Origin: JBHIBA01 sp046758845
GTDB taxonomy: Bacteria; UBA8248; JACPRG01; G963555815
Direction of reading: 5' to 3'
Assembly (NCBI GenBank): GCA_046758845.1
Contig: JBHIBA010000214.1
Coordinates: forward strand, 1-8,062
Length of the DNA stretch: 8,062 nucleotides
The notes beneath the pieces were generated by a model. It saw only the letters and a list, made by a program, of their open reading frames with translations. It was not told the origin of the DNA and did not search any database. Numbering within the stretch: position 1 is the first letter of the stretch; the number at the start of each line of letters is the position of its first letter. Shown here piece after piece: positions 1 to 6,329 of the stretch. A program made the translations under genes and the position numbers.

Positions 1-743
1 GCATTGCCCTTGAGGGTGGCGGAGAGAAAGCGTTTTATCTGGCCGGGTTTTTCCGCGATGGTCTTGTCGCGGGTCACGATGCCGTCGGTGGGCAGCCGGA
101 TGCCGAAGTCGCTCCACAGGAACTCCACGATGCCGTCGCCCATCTTCTTCGCCTGGAGCCTTAAGGGAATGCCCACCGTGGTGAACGTGCCGATGGCGTC
201 CACCTTCTTGGCCAGCAGGCTCGGGTTCTTGGCGGCCGGCCGCAGGGGGACAAAGGTCCACTTCTTCAGGCCCACGGCCTGAGCAAATACGGGAAAGTTC
301 CGGTGGACGACGTCGCCGATCGCCATTCCGATGTTCTTCCCCTCCAGGTCTTTGGGGGTCCGGATGCCCGAGCTCTTGAGCATGAAGAGGGTGTACATCC
401 CGCGCTCGTGCCAAACGGAGACCATCTTGACGGGAATGTTCTTGCTGCGGGCGATGACGACGGAGCCCATCCCGTCGATGCCGTAATCGTGCTTCCCGGC
501 GGCCACCGAAGGGCTGGCTCCGCCGTAGCCCCGCTCGAAGGTCACGTCGAGGCCGGCGGCCTTGTACAGTCCTTTCTCCTTGGCGGCGTAGTACCCGGCG
601 TACTTTCCGTAGGGAACCCAGTCGAACTGGAAGACGACCTTTTCAGCCGCCGACGCCTCTTCCGTCAAAGACGCCCCCCAAGGGATGACAGCGAGATAGG
701 CCAATGCGGTCGCGAGTCCCAAGACGTTACGCAGTTTTTTCAT
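1..743 (-). CDS. NMT1/THI5-like ABC transporter substrate-binding protein, 3' end cut off by window edge
   Basis: The reverse strand opens with ATG at 743 and stays open for 247 codons to the window edge, so the C-terminus is missing; the family is usually about 310-340 residues. Residues 1-33 look like a signal peptide: KK at 2-3, a hydrophobic core, and an ASAA cleavage region near 30-33. The mature start contains FDWVPYGKYAGYYAAKEKGL followed by Y-K-A-A-G-L-D-V (about 40-67). This is the lobe-I signature of the SsuA/ThiY/NMT1 family, whose members bind pyrimidines, sulfonates, taurine or aromatic compounds in the periplasm. A typical 'TPKDLEGKNIG' stretch follows near 130-140. GGGGAG lies 8-9 nt before the ATG (752-757). 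It follows the liv genes on the same strand but is a different binding-protein family, so it may belong to another transporter further left. Family assignment is confident; the ligand is unknown. Confidence 0.88.
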   Translation of the reverse strand, partial: MKKLRNVLGLATALAYLAVIPWGASLTEEASAAEKVVFQFDWVPYGKYAGYYAAKEKGLYKAAGLDVTFERGYGGASPSVAAGKHDYGIDGMGSVVIARSKNIPVKMVSVWHERGMYTLFMLKSSGIRTPKDLEGKNIGMAIGDVVHRNFPVFAQAVGLKKWTFVPLRPAAKNPSLLAKKVDAIGTFTTVGIPLRLQAKKMGDGIVEFLWSDFGIRLPTDGIVTRDKTIAEKPGQIKRFLSATLKGN

Positions 744-873
744 CGATTTGTCTCCCCCTGGAACTGCCCTTCTTTGAAGGCATGCCTGCGGGATTGCGCT
801 CCAACACCCCCGCCCATGCCCCCCTACCGATTTCGAGCTTCTACACCATTGCAAACAGAAGGGAATCTTAAAA

Positions 874-903
874 ATTCTCCCTTTTCTCTTTGGCGCCTGT
901 CAA
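874..903 (-). promoter_or_regulatory. Putative sigma-70 type promoter for the left-edge binding protein
   Basis: On the minus strand a perfect TTGACA (898-903) is followed after 18 nt by GAGAAT (874-879), which matches TATAAT at four positions. The surroundings are A/T-rich compared with the flanking DNA. It lies about 130 nt upstream of the ATG at 743, leaving a long leader. The motif is seen directly; promoter activity is inferred. Confidence 0.45.
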
Positions 904-960
904 TAGAGACCCGCGCTGACCTATACCCAGTTTTCGTCCGCTGGGGGCAAGAAAGCCAAA

Positions 961-1061
961 GGCCGCGATTTCCGCTTCGCTCAAATCGCGGCTACGCCGG
1001 CGCGAAGAAAATCGTAGCCCCGATCTGAGCGATGGGACGCCGTCCCGAGCGGAGATCGGGG
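961..1061. repeat. Composite palindromic repeat, copy 1
   Basis: Three inverted repeats lie back to back. CCGCGATTT (963-971) pairs perfectly with AAATCGCGG (983-991) around 11 nt. GGCTACG (990-996) pairs with CGTAGCC (1013-1019). CCCCGATCT (1018-1026) pairs with AGATCGGGG (1053-1061), enclosing a second stem GGGAC/GTCCC (1034-1038, 1042-1046). The last palindrome and the CGCGATTT element recur at 4697-4765, so this is a dispersed intergenic repeat of REP-like character rather than a chance hairpin. Function is unknown. Confidence 0.7.
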
Positions 1062-1109
1062 CATCAGCTCAGAGAACGGCAGGCGGAGGGAGACTTCCCG
1101 GAGAACTCC

Positions 1110-1814
1110 CTACATGCCCAGATACGCCCTTCGGATGTGTTCGTCCTTGAGCAGCTGCGCCGCTTCTCCTTCCAGGACGATGCGCCCGCTCTCGAGGACG
1201 TAGCCGTACTGACTGATGCCGAGAGAATGCCTGACGTTCTGCTCGATGAGCAGGATGGCGAGGCCCAGGTTCCGGAGGCCCTCGATGACGCCGAACACTT
1301 CCGAAACCACCCTGGGGGCGAGCCCGAGAGAGGGTTCGTCGAAGATCAGCAGGCGGGGCCTCGTCATCAGCGCGCGCCCGATGGCCACCATCTGCTGCTC
1401 ACCCCCCGACAGGGTACCCGCCAACTGGCCCGCCCGCTCCCGCAGGACGGGAAACAGATGGTGGACTTCCTTCAACGACACGTCCCGCTGCGCCCTGGAC
1501 CTGGGCGTGCTGGAACCGAGGAGCAAATTCTCGCGCACGTCCATGTGCGCAAAGAGCCTCCGCCCTTCCGGAACCTGCACCACCCCCCGCCCGACAACCT
1601 CGTATGGCTTGAGGGGAAGAAGATCCTCTCCATCGAATACGACCCTTCCGGCGGACGGTTTCACTAAACCGGAGACGGCGTTGACCAGGGTGGTCTTTCC
1701 CGCGCCGTTGCCGCCGACCAGGGAGATCACACGCCCTTCCTCGACCCGAAGGGAGACGCGGTGAAGGACCTGGTTCTCCCCATAGCCCGCGCAAAGCCCC
1801 TCAATCGTGAGCAA
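1110..1814 (-). CDS. livF: Branched-chain amino-acid type ABC transporter ATP-binding protein LivF
   Basis: One of the two cytoplasmic ATPases that power a HAAT-family importer by hydrolysing ATP at the LivH-LivM pore. From the proposed start the protein has 234 residues, the usual LivF size. Walker A GGNGAGKTT is at 34-42, the Q-loop glutamine at 80 within a 'QVPEGRRLF' stretch typical of LivF, the ABC signature LSGGEQQ at 135-141, and Walker B LLIFDEPS at 155-162. A later 'LLIEQNV' has Gln at the usual switch-histidine position, which is normal for LivF. The start is a TTG at 1812-1814, chosen because GGGAGAGG lies just upstream and similarity begins there; no in-frame ATG or GTG fits. It overlaps the end of livG by 14 nt, so the two are translationally coupled. 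It ends with TAG. Confidence 0.95.
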   Translation of the reverse strand: MLTIEGLCAGYGENQVLHRVSLRVEEGRVISLVGGNGAGKTTLVNAVSGLVKPSAGRVVFDGEDLLPLKPYEVVGRGVVQVPEGRRLFAHMDVRENLLLGSSTPRSRAQRDVSLKEVHHLFPVLRERAGQLAGTLSGGEQQMVAIGRALMTRPRLLIFDEPSLGLAPRVVSEVFGVIEGLRNLGLAILLIEQNVRHSLGISQYGYVLESGRIVLEGEAAQLLKDEHIRRAYLGM

Positions 1815-2550
1815 TAGGAGCCTCTCCCAGGAAGGCCTCCACCACCAGGGCGTCCCGGACAACGTCCTCCGGCTTGCCCAGGGCGATCCTCTCCCCATGG
1901 TGCATCACGAGGATGCGGCCGGACAGGGACATCACCGCCCGCATGACGTGTTCGATCACCAGGAAGGTCATCCCCCGTTCCCGGTTCAACCGCCGGATGA
2001 GGTCCACGCTTTCATCCACTTCGCCCGGCCGAAGGCCCGCCATGCACTCATCCAGCAGCATGACCTTGGGTTGGGTGGCGACGGCGCGCCCAATCTCCAG
2101 CCGTTTGCGCTCCATCGGTGTGAGCCCCCCCGCCGTCAAATCCGCCTTTGCGGACAGACCCACCTCCTCCAGGACCTGGTCCGCGAGCTTTCGGGCGCGG
2201 CGCGCATCCTTTTGGCGGGCGAAGGCCCCCATCATGACGTTCTCCCGGATCGTCAGGCGCCTGAACGTCTTCTCCAACTGGAAGGTCCTCCCGATGCCGA
2301 GACGGCAGCGCTCATCCGGACGGAGACCGTTGAGCCGCCTTGCCTCCAGGCGCACCTCCCCCGAAGACGGCGGCTGGAAGCCCGAGATCACTTCGAACAA
2401 CGTGGTCTTGCCCGCCCCGTTGGGGCCGACGATCCCGAGGACTTCGCCCGCTTCCACGGAAAGACTGAGGTCCCGGACCGCCACCAGCCCGCCGAACCGC
2501 TTGGTCAAACCCCTGACCTCGAGGAGGGGCCGCGTTGTCTTTTGAGACAA
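1801..2550 (-). CDS. livG: Branched-chain amino-acid type ABC transporter ATP-binding protein LivG
   Basis: The second ATPase of the HAAT importer, 249 residues from a TTG start at 2548-2550, which has GGGGGA about 9 nt upstream. Walker A GPNGAGKTT is at 42-50, the Q-loop is 'GRTFQ' with Gln91, and the switch histidine is His201 in 'VIEH'. The signature region is non-canonical: LTPMERKRLEI (143-153) replaces LSGGQ. Walker B reads LLDECMAGL (165-173), with Cys where most ABC ATPases have Pro. Such 'LLDE-x-MAGL' variants occur in a LivG subgroup, so I read this as subfamily divergence, not decay. An open frame continues upstream to 2769, but that stretch does not resemble LivG and covers the repeat-bearing spacer. 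The 193-nt gap from livM is unusually long for this operon. Confidence 0.94.
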   Translation of the reverse strand: MSQKTTRPLLEVRGLTKRFGGLVAVRDLSLSVEAGEVLGIVGPNGAGKTTLFEVISGFQPPSSGEVRLEARRLNGLRPDERCRLGIGRTFQLEKTFRRLTIRENVMMGAFARQKDARRARKLADQVLEEVGLSAKADLTAGGLTPMERKRLEIGRAVATQPKVMLLDECMAGLRPGEVDESVDLIRRLNRERGMTFLVIEHVMRAVMSLSGRILVMHHGERIALGKPEDVVRDALVVEAFLGEAPIAHD

Positions 2551-2603
2551 GTTCCGTCTTCCCCCTGCCCGACCGCCGTTGCGCCGAAGTGGTGTTGGAC
2601 GGA

Positions 2604-2626
2604 GGTGCGGGTCGGCGACCCTCACC
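2604..2626. repeat. Hairpin in the livM-livG spacer (first of two)
   Basis: GGTG-C-GGGTCG (2604-2614) pairs with CGACCC-T-CACC (2616-2626) around a single central base, a 10-bp palindrome with one mismatch. Because the centre is so tight, it is more likely a palindromic DNA element, or an RNA stem with an opened apex, than a simple terminator. No T-tract follows on the minus strand. Confidence 0.5.
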
Positions 2627-2663
2627 CCCCGCCAGAGTGTAACATTCCTGCATAAGCCCCTGA

Positions 2664-2683
2664 GCGGAGGCGAAAGCCTCCGC
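2664..2683. repeat. Perfect 8-bp hairpin in the livM-livG spacer
   Basis: GCGGAGGC (2664-2671) and GCCTCCGC (2676-2683) form a perfect 8-bp stem. The loop is GAAA on the plus strand and TTTC in the transcribed minus strand. It sits 61 nt downstream of the livM stop. Without a following U-run it would not act as a standard intrinsic terminator. It could stabilise the upstream transcript end or be a copy of a dispersed intergenic repeat. Confidence 0.55.
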
Positions 2684-2743
2684 CCTACACCCACCCGTCG
2701 ATCGCTCATGCGACATGGGCCAGGGCAGAACCCTGAGCCAATC

Positions 2744-3712
2744 TCAGGACCTTGCACCCCCGGCCGCAAGCCGCTTCCGCGCCCACCCGAGGATACCGTC
2801 GGGCATCTTCAGGACCACGAAAACCAGGACCGCTCCGATGATCATGAGGTGCACCCCCTGGGTCTCCTTGGCGCCCAATAACACCCGAATCGTTTCATCC
2901 AGGGGAATCAGGAGGGCCGCCCCCACCAGCGGCCCCATGACGAACCCCACTCCGCCGACGATGGCATAGATCAGAATCTCCAACGAGACCCCCATCCCCA
3001 AGACGGAGTCCGGATGGATGAACTCGTGGTACTGGGCGTAAAACGTCCCGCCCAAGGCGGAGAGAAATGCGCTGAGGGCCGTTGCCGTCAGCTTATATCT
3101 CATGAGATTGACCCCCATGGCCTGGGCGGCCGCCTCGTTCTCCCGGATGGCCAGAAAGTAATACCCCGTCCTGCGCCGGCTCAACATGCGGGTCAGGAAC
3201 AGAAGCCCGGCGAGCATGAGGAAGACGATGTAGTAATAAGGAAGCTTTCCGGAGAACTGGAACCGTAAGGGGTCGCTCCCGAAGGGGAGGTTCAGACCGT
3301 GGGCGCCACCCATCGGGGGGATGTTGTCCACGGTCTTGACGATGATCTCGGCGAAGGCCAGCGTCACCAGGGCGAAGTAAGGCCCCCGGATTCCGTACCG
3401 AAAGCTCAAAAACCCGATGAAGAGTCCCAGCAGGGTCGCCGCCAGGCCGCCCAGGATCATCCCCGCCCACGGGGAGAGGCCTGCCTTCATGGCAAACAGG
3501 GTGGACGTGTAGGCCCCGGCGCCCACGAACAGGGCGTTGCCCAAGGAGGGGAGGCCCGCGTAACCGCCCAGCAAATTCCAGCATCCGGCCAGATAGGCCC
3601 ACAGGAGGACGTCGATCCCGATGCCCAGATGGTATTCCGGGACAAATCCGGGCAGGATCAACAAGGCCGCCAGCAGAACGGCGCCGAGGGCGAGGCGGGT
3701 GGCGGAGCTCAA
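2744..3712 (-). CDS. livM: Branched-chain amino-acid type ABC transporter permease LivM
   Basis: Inner-membrane permease that pairs with LivH to form the translocation path. It is 322 residues from a TTG start at 3710-3712 whose last bases overlap the livH stop (TTGA), a classic coupling arrangement; GGAG lies 9 nt upstream. The sequence is strongly hydrophobic, with about eight to ten membrane segments starting near residue 7. Family landmarks are WNLLGGYAGLPSLGNALF (45-62), RYGIRGPYFALVTLAFAEI (105-123), and the cytoplasmic coupling loop FLAIRENEAAAQAMGVN (186-202). The open frame extends upstream to 4423, but that part lies entirely over livH, is Arg/Gly/Pro-rich and is an overlap artefact. 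The usual His of the 'SLGHA' motif is Asn here. Confidence 0.94.
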   Translation of the reverse strand: MSSATRLALGAVLLAALLILPGFVPEYHLGIGIDVLLWAYLAGCWNLLGGYAGLPSLGNALFVGAGAYTSTLFAMKAGLSPWAGMILGGLAATLLGLFIGFLSFRYGIRGPYFALVTLAFAEIIVKTVDNIPPMGGAHGLNLPFGSDPLRFQFSGKLPYYYIVFLMLAGLLFLTRMLSRRRTGYYFLAIRENEAAAQAMGVNLMRYKLTATALSAFLSALGGTFYAQYHEFIHPDSVLGMGVSLEILIYAIVGGVGFVMGPLVGAALLIPLDETIRVLLGAKETQGVHLMIIGAVLVFVVLKMPDGILGWARKRLAAGGARS

Positions 3713-4593
3713 TCCCGGCCGCTCCCCAATTTCCCCATCAGGCCCTCCGGTCTGAGGAGGAGGACCAGGATCATGACGGCCAGGCCGGAGATGGAGCCCA
3801 GGGAGCCTGGAAGGAGAACTTTCCCCACCGCTTCCGCCAGGCCGATGGTCAGCCCGCCCAGAAGCGCCCCGAAGAAGTTGCCCATCCCTCCCAGAACGAC
3901 AACGACAAACGCCGTGATAATGAAACTGAGACCCACGTCCGCCGAAACCGCCGTCCCGCGAAGGAGCAGGAGCGGTCCGGCCAGCCCCACGCACGCGGTC
4001 CCCATCCCGAACGCCAGAAGGTCCACCCGCTCCACGTTCACGCCCACGAGCATGGCGGCCTGCCGGTTCTCGGTGGTGGCCCGGATGTGCCGGCCGAGCT
4101 CCGTGGACCGCAGGAACCAGTAAAACCCCAAAGAGACGCCGACCGCCGCGACGAACGCCGCGAGCTCGGTCTGCACGACAACGACGCCCCGGAAGGAAAA
4201 CGTCGCCATCCCGACCTCCACCGGCAGGTTGAAGAAATCTCCGCCTGAAAGGAGCAAGGCCAGGTTTTGCAGGAAGAAGGCGATCCCGACCGTGCAGAGG
4301 ACTTTGCTCAATTCCGAGGCGTGAACCAGGGGCTTGAGAAACGAACGGAACGTCAACAACCCCAACAGGAAAAGGAGCGGGACGGCGACCAGGGGCGTCA
4401 CGGCGGGCGGCAATTTCATCCAAGTGGCGAGGAGGTACGCCACGAACATGGCGACCATCAGGAACTCGCCATGGGCGAAGTTGATGATGCGCATGACGCC
4501 GAAGATGAAGGTCAGACCGGCGGCGATCAGGGCGTAGATCCCGCCCATGAGCAAACCTTGGACGATGGTTTGCGCCCAGAGAGTGAGACTCAA
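3709..4593 (-). CDS. livH: Branched-chain amino-acid type ABC transporter permease LivH
   Basis: First permease of the HAAT importer and first gene of the livHMGF block, 294 residues from a TTG start at 4591-4593. The Shine-Dalgarno-like GGAGAAAGGG lies just upstream, and similarity to LivH begins right at 'LTLWAQTIVQGLLMGGIYAL'. An ATG further upstream (4674) would add 27 charged residues unlike the family, so I reject it. The landmark NFAHGE is at 38-43, and the coupling loop GRHIRATTENRQAAMLVGVN is at 166-185. About eight hydrophobic segments are visible. It ends with TGA overlapping the livM start. No strong promoter is visible upstream, so expression may depend on readthrough of the terminator behind the binding-protein gene or on a weak local promoter. 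Confidence 0.94.
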   Translation of the reverse strand: MSLTLWAQTIVQGLLMGGIYALIAAGLTFIFGVMRIINFAHGEFLMVAMFVAYLLATWMKLPPAVTPLVAVPLLFLLGLLTFRSFLKPLVHASELSKVLCTVGIAFFLQNLALLLSGGDFFNLPVEVGMATFSFRGVVVVQTELAAFVAAVGVSLGFYWFLRSTELGRHIRATTENRQAAMLVGVNVERVDLLAFGMGTACVGLAGPLLLLRGTAVSADVGLSFIITAFVVVVLGGMGNFFGALLGGLTIGLAEAVGKVLLPGSLGSISGLAVMILVLLLRPEGLMGKLGSGRD

Positions 4594-4863
4594 GTTATTG
4601 CCCTTTCTCCGCCGCTCACATTCAGGGGCCACTTCGGCCGTGAAGACTCGGACGTGGGCCGGTACAGGGGTCACCGACCCAAATGCCCGCCCCAGCAGCG
4701 GAAATCGCGGCCGGGCGCGCCCCGATCTCCGCTCGGACCGAGGTCCTCGCTCAGATCGGCGCTACATCAAATGATCACAGAGCCGTGGGCAAAGCTGCGT
4801 ACGGGGCTTAATCCGTTCCAAACTGACCCACTGCCTGGGAATCGCCAACCATCAAGACCGGTG
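4594..4863. other. Spacer between the binding-protein terminator and livH
   Basis: This stretch, with the terminator to its right, makes up the 317-nt gap between the binding-protein stop and livH. It contains no gene. Its main content is palindromic repeat copy 2 (4697-4765). I looked for a livH promoter on the minus strand and found no pair of boxes close enough to consensus to call. Confidence 0.55.
4697..4765. repeat. Composite palindromic repeat, copy 2
   Basis: AGCGGAAATCGCGGCC (4697-4712) is an exact 16-nt reverse-complement match to 961-976. The palindrome CCGATCT (4722-4728)/AGATCGG (4753-4759), with an inner GGACC/GGTCC stem (4735-4739, 4742-4746), aligns closely with the reverse complement of 1014-1061: the outer arms and the 'CCGCTCGG' and 'CGCTCAGATCGG' segments are shared. 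The order of the two modules differs from copy 1, so this looks like a modular intergenic repeat family, not a simple duplication. Confidence 0.7.
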
Positions 4864-4894
4864 AAAAAAAGGGAGCCCCTGCGAAGGGGCTCCC
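4864..4894 (-). terminator. Strong rho-independent terminator after the Liv-type binding-protein gene
   Basis: Read on the minus strand, a perfect 9-bp stem GGGAGCCCC/GGGGCTCCC (4886-4894 with 4871-4879) has a 6-nt loop and is followed at once by seven U residues (complement of 4864-4870). It begins 16 nt beyond the TAA stop. All elements of an intrinsic terminator are present. Confidence 0.92.
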
Positions 4895-4910
4895 CTGGGA
4901 TGCGTTCGTC

Positions 4911-6134
4911 TTACAGTCTCGGTTTGCCCTGGGCCCATTGAGACGGGAAGACTGTGACGAACTTTCCGTCCTGGACCTGATAAACGACGGGGGTAGCGTG
5001 CTTGTTGTAACCTGTTGCGTCGAATTCCAATTGTTTTTGGGGCAGAACCAGTTGCGGTCCGGGCCCGAGGCGAATCCCATGGAGCGCCTTGGCGACGGCC
5101 GCGCGGTCGCGCGAACCTGCCTTCTCCACCGCCGCCGCGGCGACCATGACGGCCTGATAGTGGAGAGCCGCATGCGTCGTCATCTCCTCACCGAACTTGG
5201 CCTTGAACCGTTTGCGCATTTCAGCCTGAACCGGACCGGGGAGGTCTCCGTTCCAGCCGTGAATCGTGAGGGTGCCTTCGGCGAGCTTGCCGAGCTTTTT
5301 GACGAAGAGCGGCTCGGAGTAACCGGCCCCCGTCCCGAAAAGGGGAACGTTGAGGCCGAGTCGGGCCATGGTCTTTCGGACCAGGACGGCGTCGGGAAGG
5401 AAGGAGACGGCGAGGACGACATCCGGTTTGGCCGCCTTCAATTGAGTCACCTGAGAGGTCACGTCTTTGGTCCGGGGAGAGTAGGCGACGTCGGCCACCT
5501 TCTCGAACCCCATCTTCTTCAGAAAGATGGTCTGCCCCTTGGCCGAGGCCGTGCCGTATTGCTCATCCAGATGGATCAAGCCGACCCGTTTGAAGGACTT
5601 GCCCGTGACCTCGGAGAAACTCTTGAGGGCGGCCACCTGGTTCCGCGCCCACTCCGTCGCCTTGGCGTTGATCTGGAAGAAGCGCTTGAAGCCCCGTTTC
5701 GTCATGGCGGGGGAGATGTCGACCGGCGTGATGTAGGGAATGCCGAGCTTTTCCGCCGATTGCGAGGAGGCAAACGTCGCCGGCGGGAACATGTGCCCCA
5801 TGATGACGACCACCCCTTCTTTGGCCAGCCGTTCGGTCTCCCGGATGGCGACGGGGGGCTTCATGGCAGCATCTTTCATGAGGAGCTCAATCTTGGCGCC
5901 CCCCAGCGATTTGATGCCGCCGCCATTGTTGACCACCTCGGCCGCCAGCTCCATCCCCCAGATGGCCCGCTTGCCGAAGATGCCCATGGGGCCGCTGATG
6001 GGGATGACGGCGCCGATCTTCACCTTCCCCTGCGCCTGGGCCGCAGCGCCGCCCAGCCACATGGGGAAGGCCAATAACAGGCCGAGAAAGAATATCCATA
6101 GACTTCCTCCGAGAAGTTTCCGGTTGCCCCTCAT
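4911..6134 (-). CDS. Periplasmic Liv-type (Peripla_BP_6) ABC transporter substrate-binding protein
   Basis: Periplasmic receptor that captures the ligand for LivHMGF. I choose the ATG at 6132-6134 because GGGGGA lies about 7 nt upstream and it yields a clean signal peptide: basic RGNRK, hydrophobic 11-29, AQA cleavage near 34. The alternative ATG at 6156-6158 has no good ribosome site and adds eight residues before the signal. The mature protein begins GKVKIGAVIPISGPMGIFG, the classic first strand and ligand loop of type I binding proteins. 'RVGLIHLDEQYGTASAKG' and 'KPDVVLAVSFLPDAVL' further along are typical of the second lobe. The precursor is 407 residues, normal size. There is no lipobox cysteine, so it should be soluble. 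Leucine, isoleucine and valine are the default ligands, but the family also takes urea, amides and aromatic acids, so I leave the symbol blank. Confidence 0.93.
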   Translation of the reverse strand: MRGNRKLLGGSLWIFFLGLLLAFPMWLGGAAAQAQGKVKIGAVIPISGPMGIFGKRAIWGMELAAEVVNNGGGIKSLGGAKIELLMKDAAMKPPVAIRETERLAKEGVVVIMGHMFPPATFASSQSAEKLGIPYITPVDISPAMTKRGFKRFFQINAKATEWARNQVAALKSFSEVTGKSFKRVGLIHLDEQYGTASAKGQTIFLKKMGFEKVADVAYSPRTKDVTSQVTQLKAAKPDVVLAVSFLPDAVLVRKTMARLGLNVPLFGTGAGYSEPLFVKKLGKLAEGTLTIHGWNGDLPGPVQAEMRKRFKAKFGEEMTTHAALHYQAVMVAAAAVEKAGSRDRAAVAKALHGIRLGPGPQLVLPQKQLEFDATGYNKHATPVVYQVQDGKFVTVFPSQWAQGKPRL

Positions 6135-6224
6135 TGCATTTCCCCCTTCGCTGAGCATTCAGTTCGGATGACGGTCCGGACACTCGAGCCGAGAGCCGGG
6201 TGAAACCGATAGAGAGATTCGCCC

Positions 6225-6253
6225 ATTGTTATTACGATTTTTCTCTATGTCAA
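6225..6253 (-). promoter_or_regulatory. Putative sigma-70 type promoter for the Liv-type binding-protein gene
   Basis: Perfect TTGACA (6248-6253) with AACAAT (6225-6230) at the ideal 17-nt spacing on the minus strand, in an A/T-rich island within GC-rich DNA. It lies about 90 nt upstream of the ATG at 6134. Boxes and spacing are seen; activity is inferred. Confidence 0.6.
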
Positions 6254-6280
6254 TTCTGGAATATCAGTAAGAACCCGGAC

Positions 6281-6329
6281 GGCCTGATGCTTCGGCCCCC
6301 TCCCCGCCCTAACGATAGGTCATCAGGCC
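6281..6329. repeat. Inverted repeat at the 3' end of the OsmC-like gene
   Basis: GGCCTGATG (6281-6289) and CATCAGGCC (6321-6329) are perfect 9-nt inverted repeats separated by 31 nt. The right arm includes the stop codon of the OsmC-like gene. It may form a transcript-end stem separating that gene from the next promoter. There is no U-run, so I do not call it a terminator. Confidence 0.45.

Larger units (their letters stand above)
744..1109. other. Intergenic region between livF and the left-edge binding protein
   Basis: This 366-nt gap contains no credible gene. It holds the leader and probable promoter of the downstream binding protein (744 to about 903) and a cluster of palindromes (961-1061), annotated separately. 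Directly after the livF stop there is a short inverted repeat (GGGAG/CTCCC, about 1088-1109) without a T-tract, which is too weak to call a terminator. Confidence 0.6.

Noticed and set aside
303..1028. Plus-strand open frame opposite the left-edge binding protein
   Set aside because: It overlaps a well-recognised minus-strand gene and continues into repeat DNA; the translation resembles nothing known.
1088..1109. Terminator after livF
   Set aside because: Only a 5-bp GGGAG/CTCCC stem with a long loop and no T-tract.
2744..4423. LivM extended to 559 residues
   Set aside because: The extra 237 residues lie wholly over livH in another frame, are Arg/Gly/Pro-rich and are not hydrophobic; the TTG at 3712 overlapping the livH stop gives a normal-length LivM.
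4938..6077. Long plus-strand open frame opposite the Liv-type binding protein
   Set aside because: It is the mirror frame of a GC-rich gene; its translation is rich in Arg, Gly, His and Asp with no family pattern, while the minus strand encodes a clear binding protein.
6135..6158. Upstream ATG (6158) for the Liv-type binding protein
   Set aside because: No good Shine-Dalgarno, and it adds eight residues ahead of a standard signal peptide; the ATG at 6134 has GGGGGA at proper spacing.
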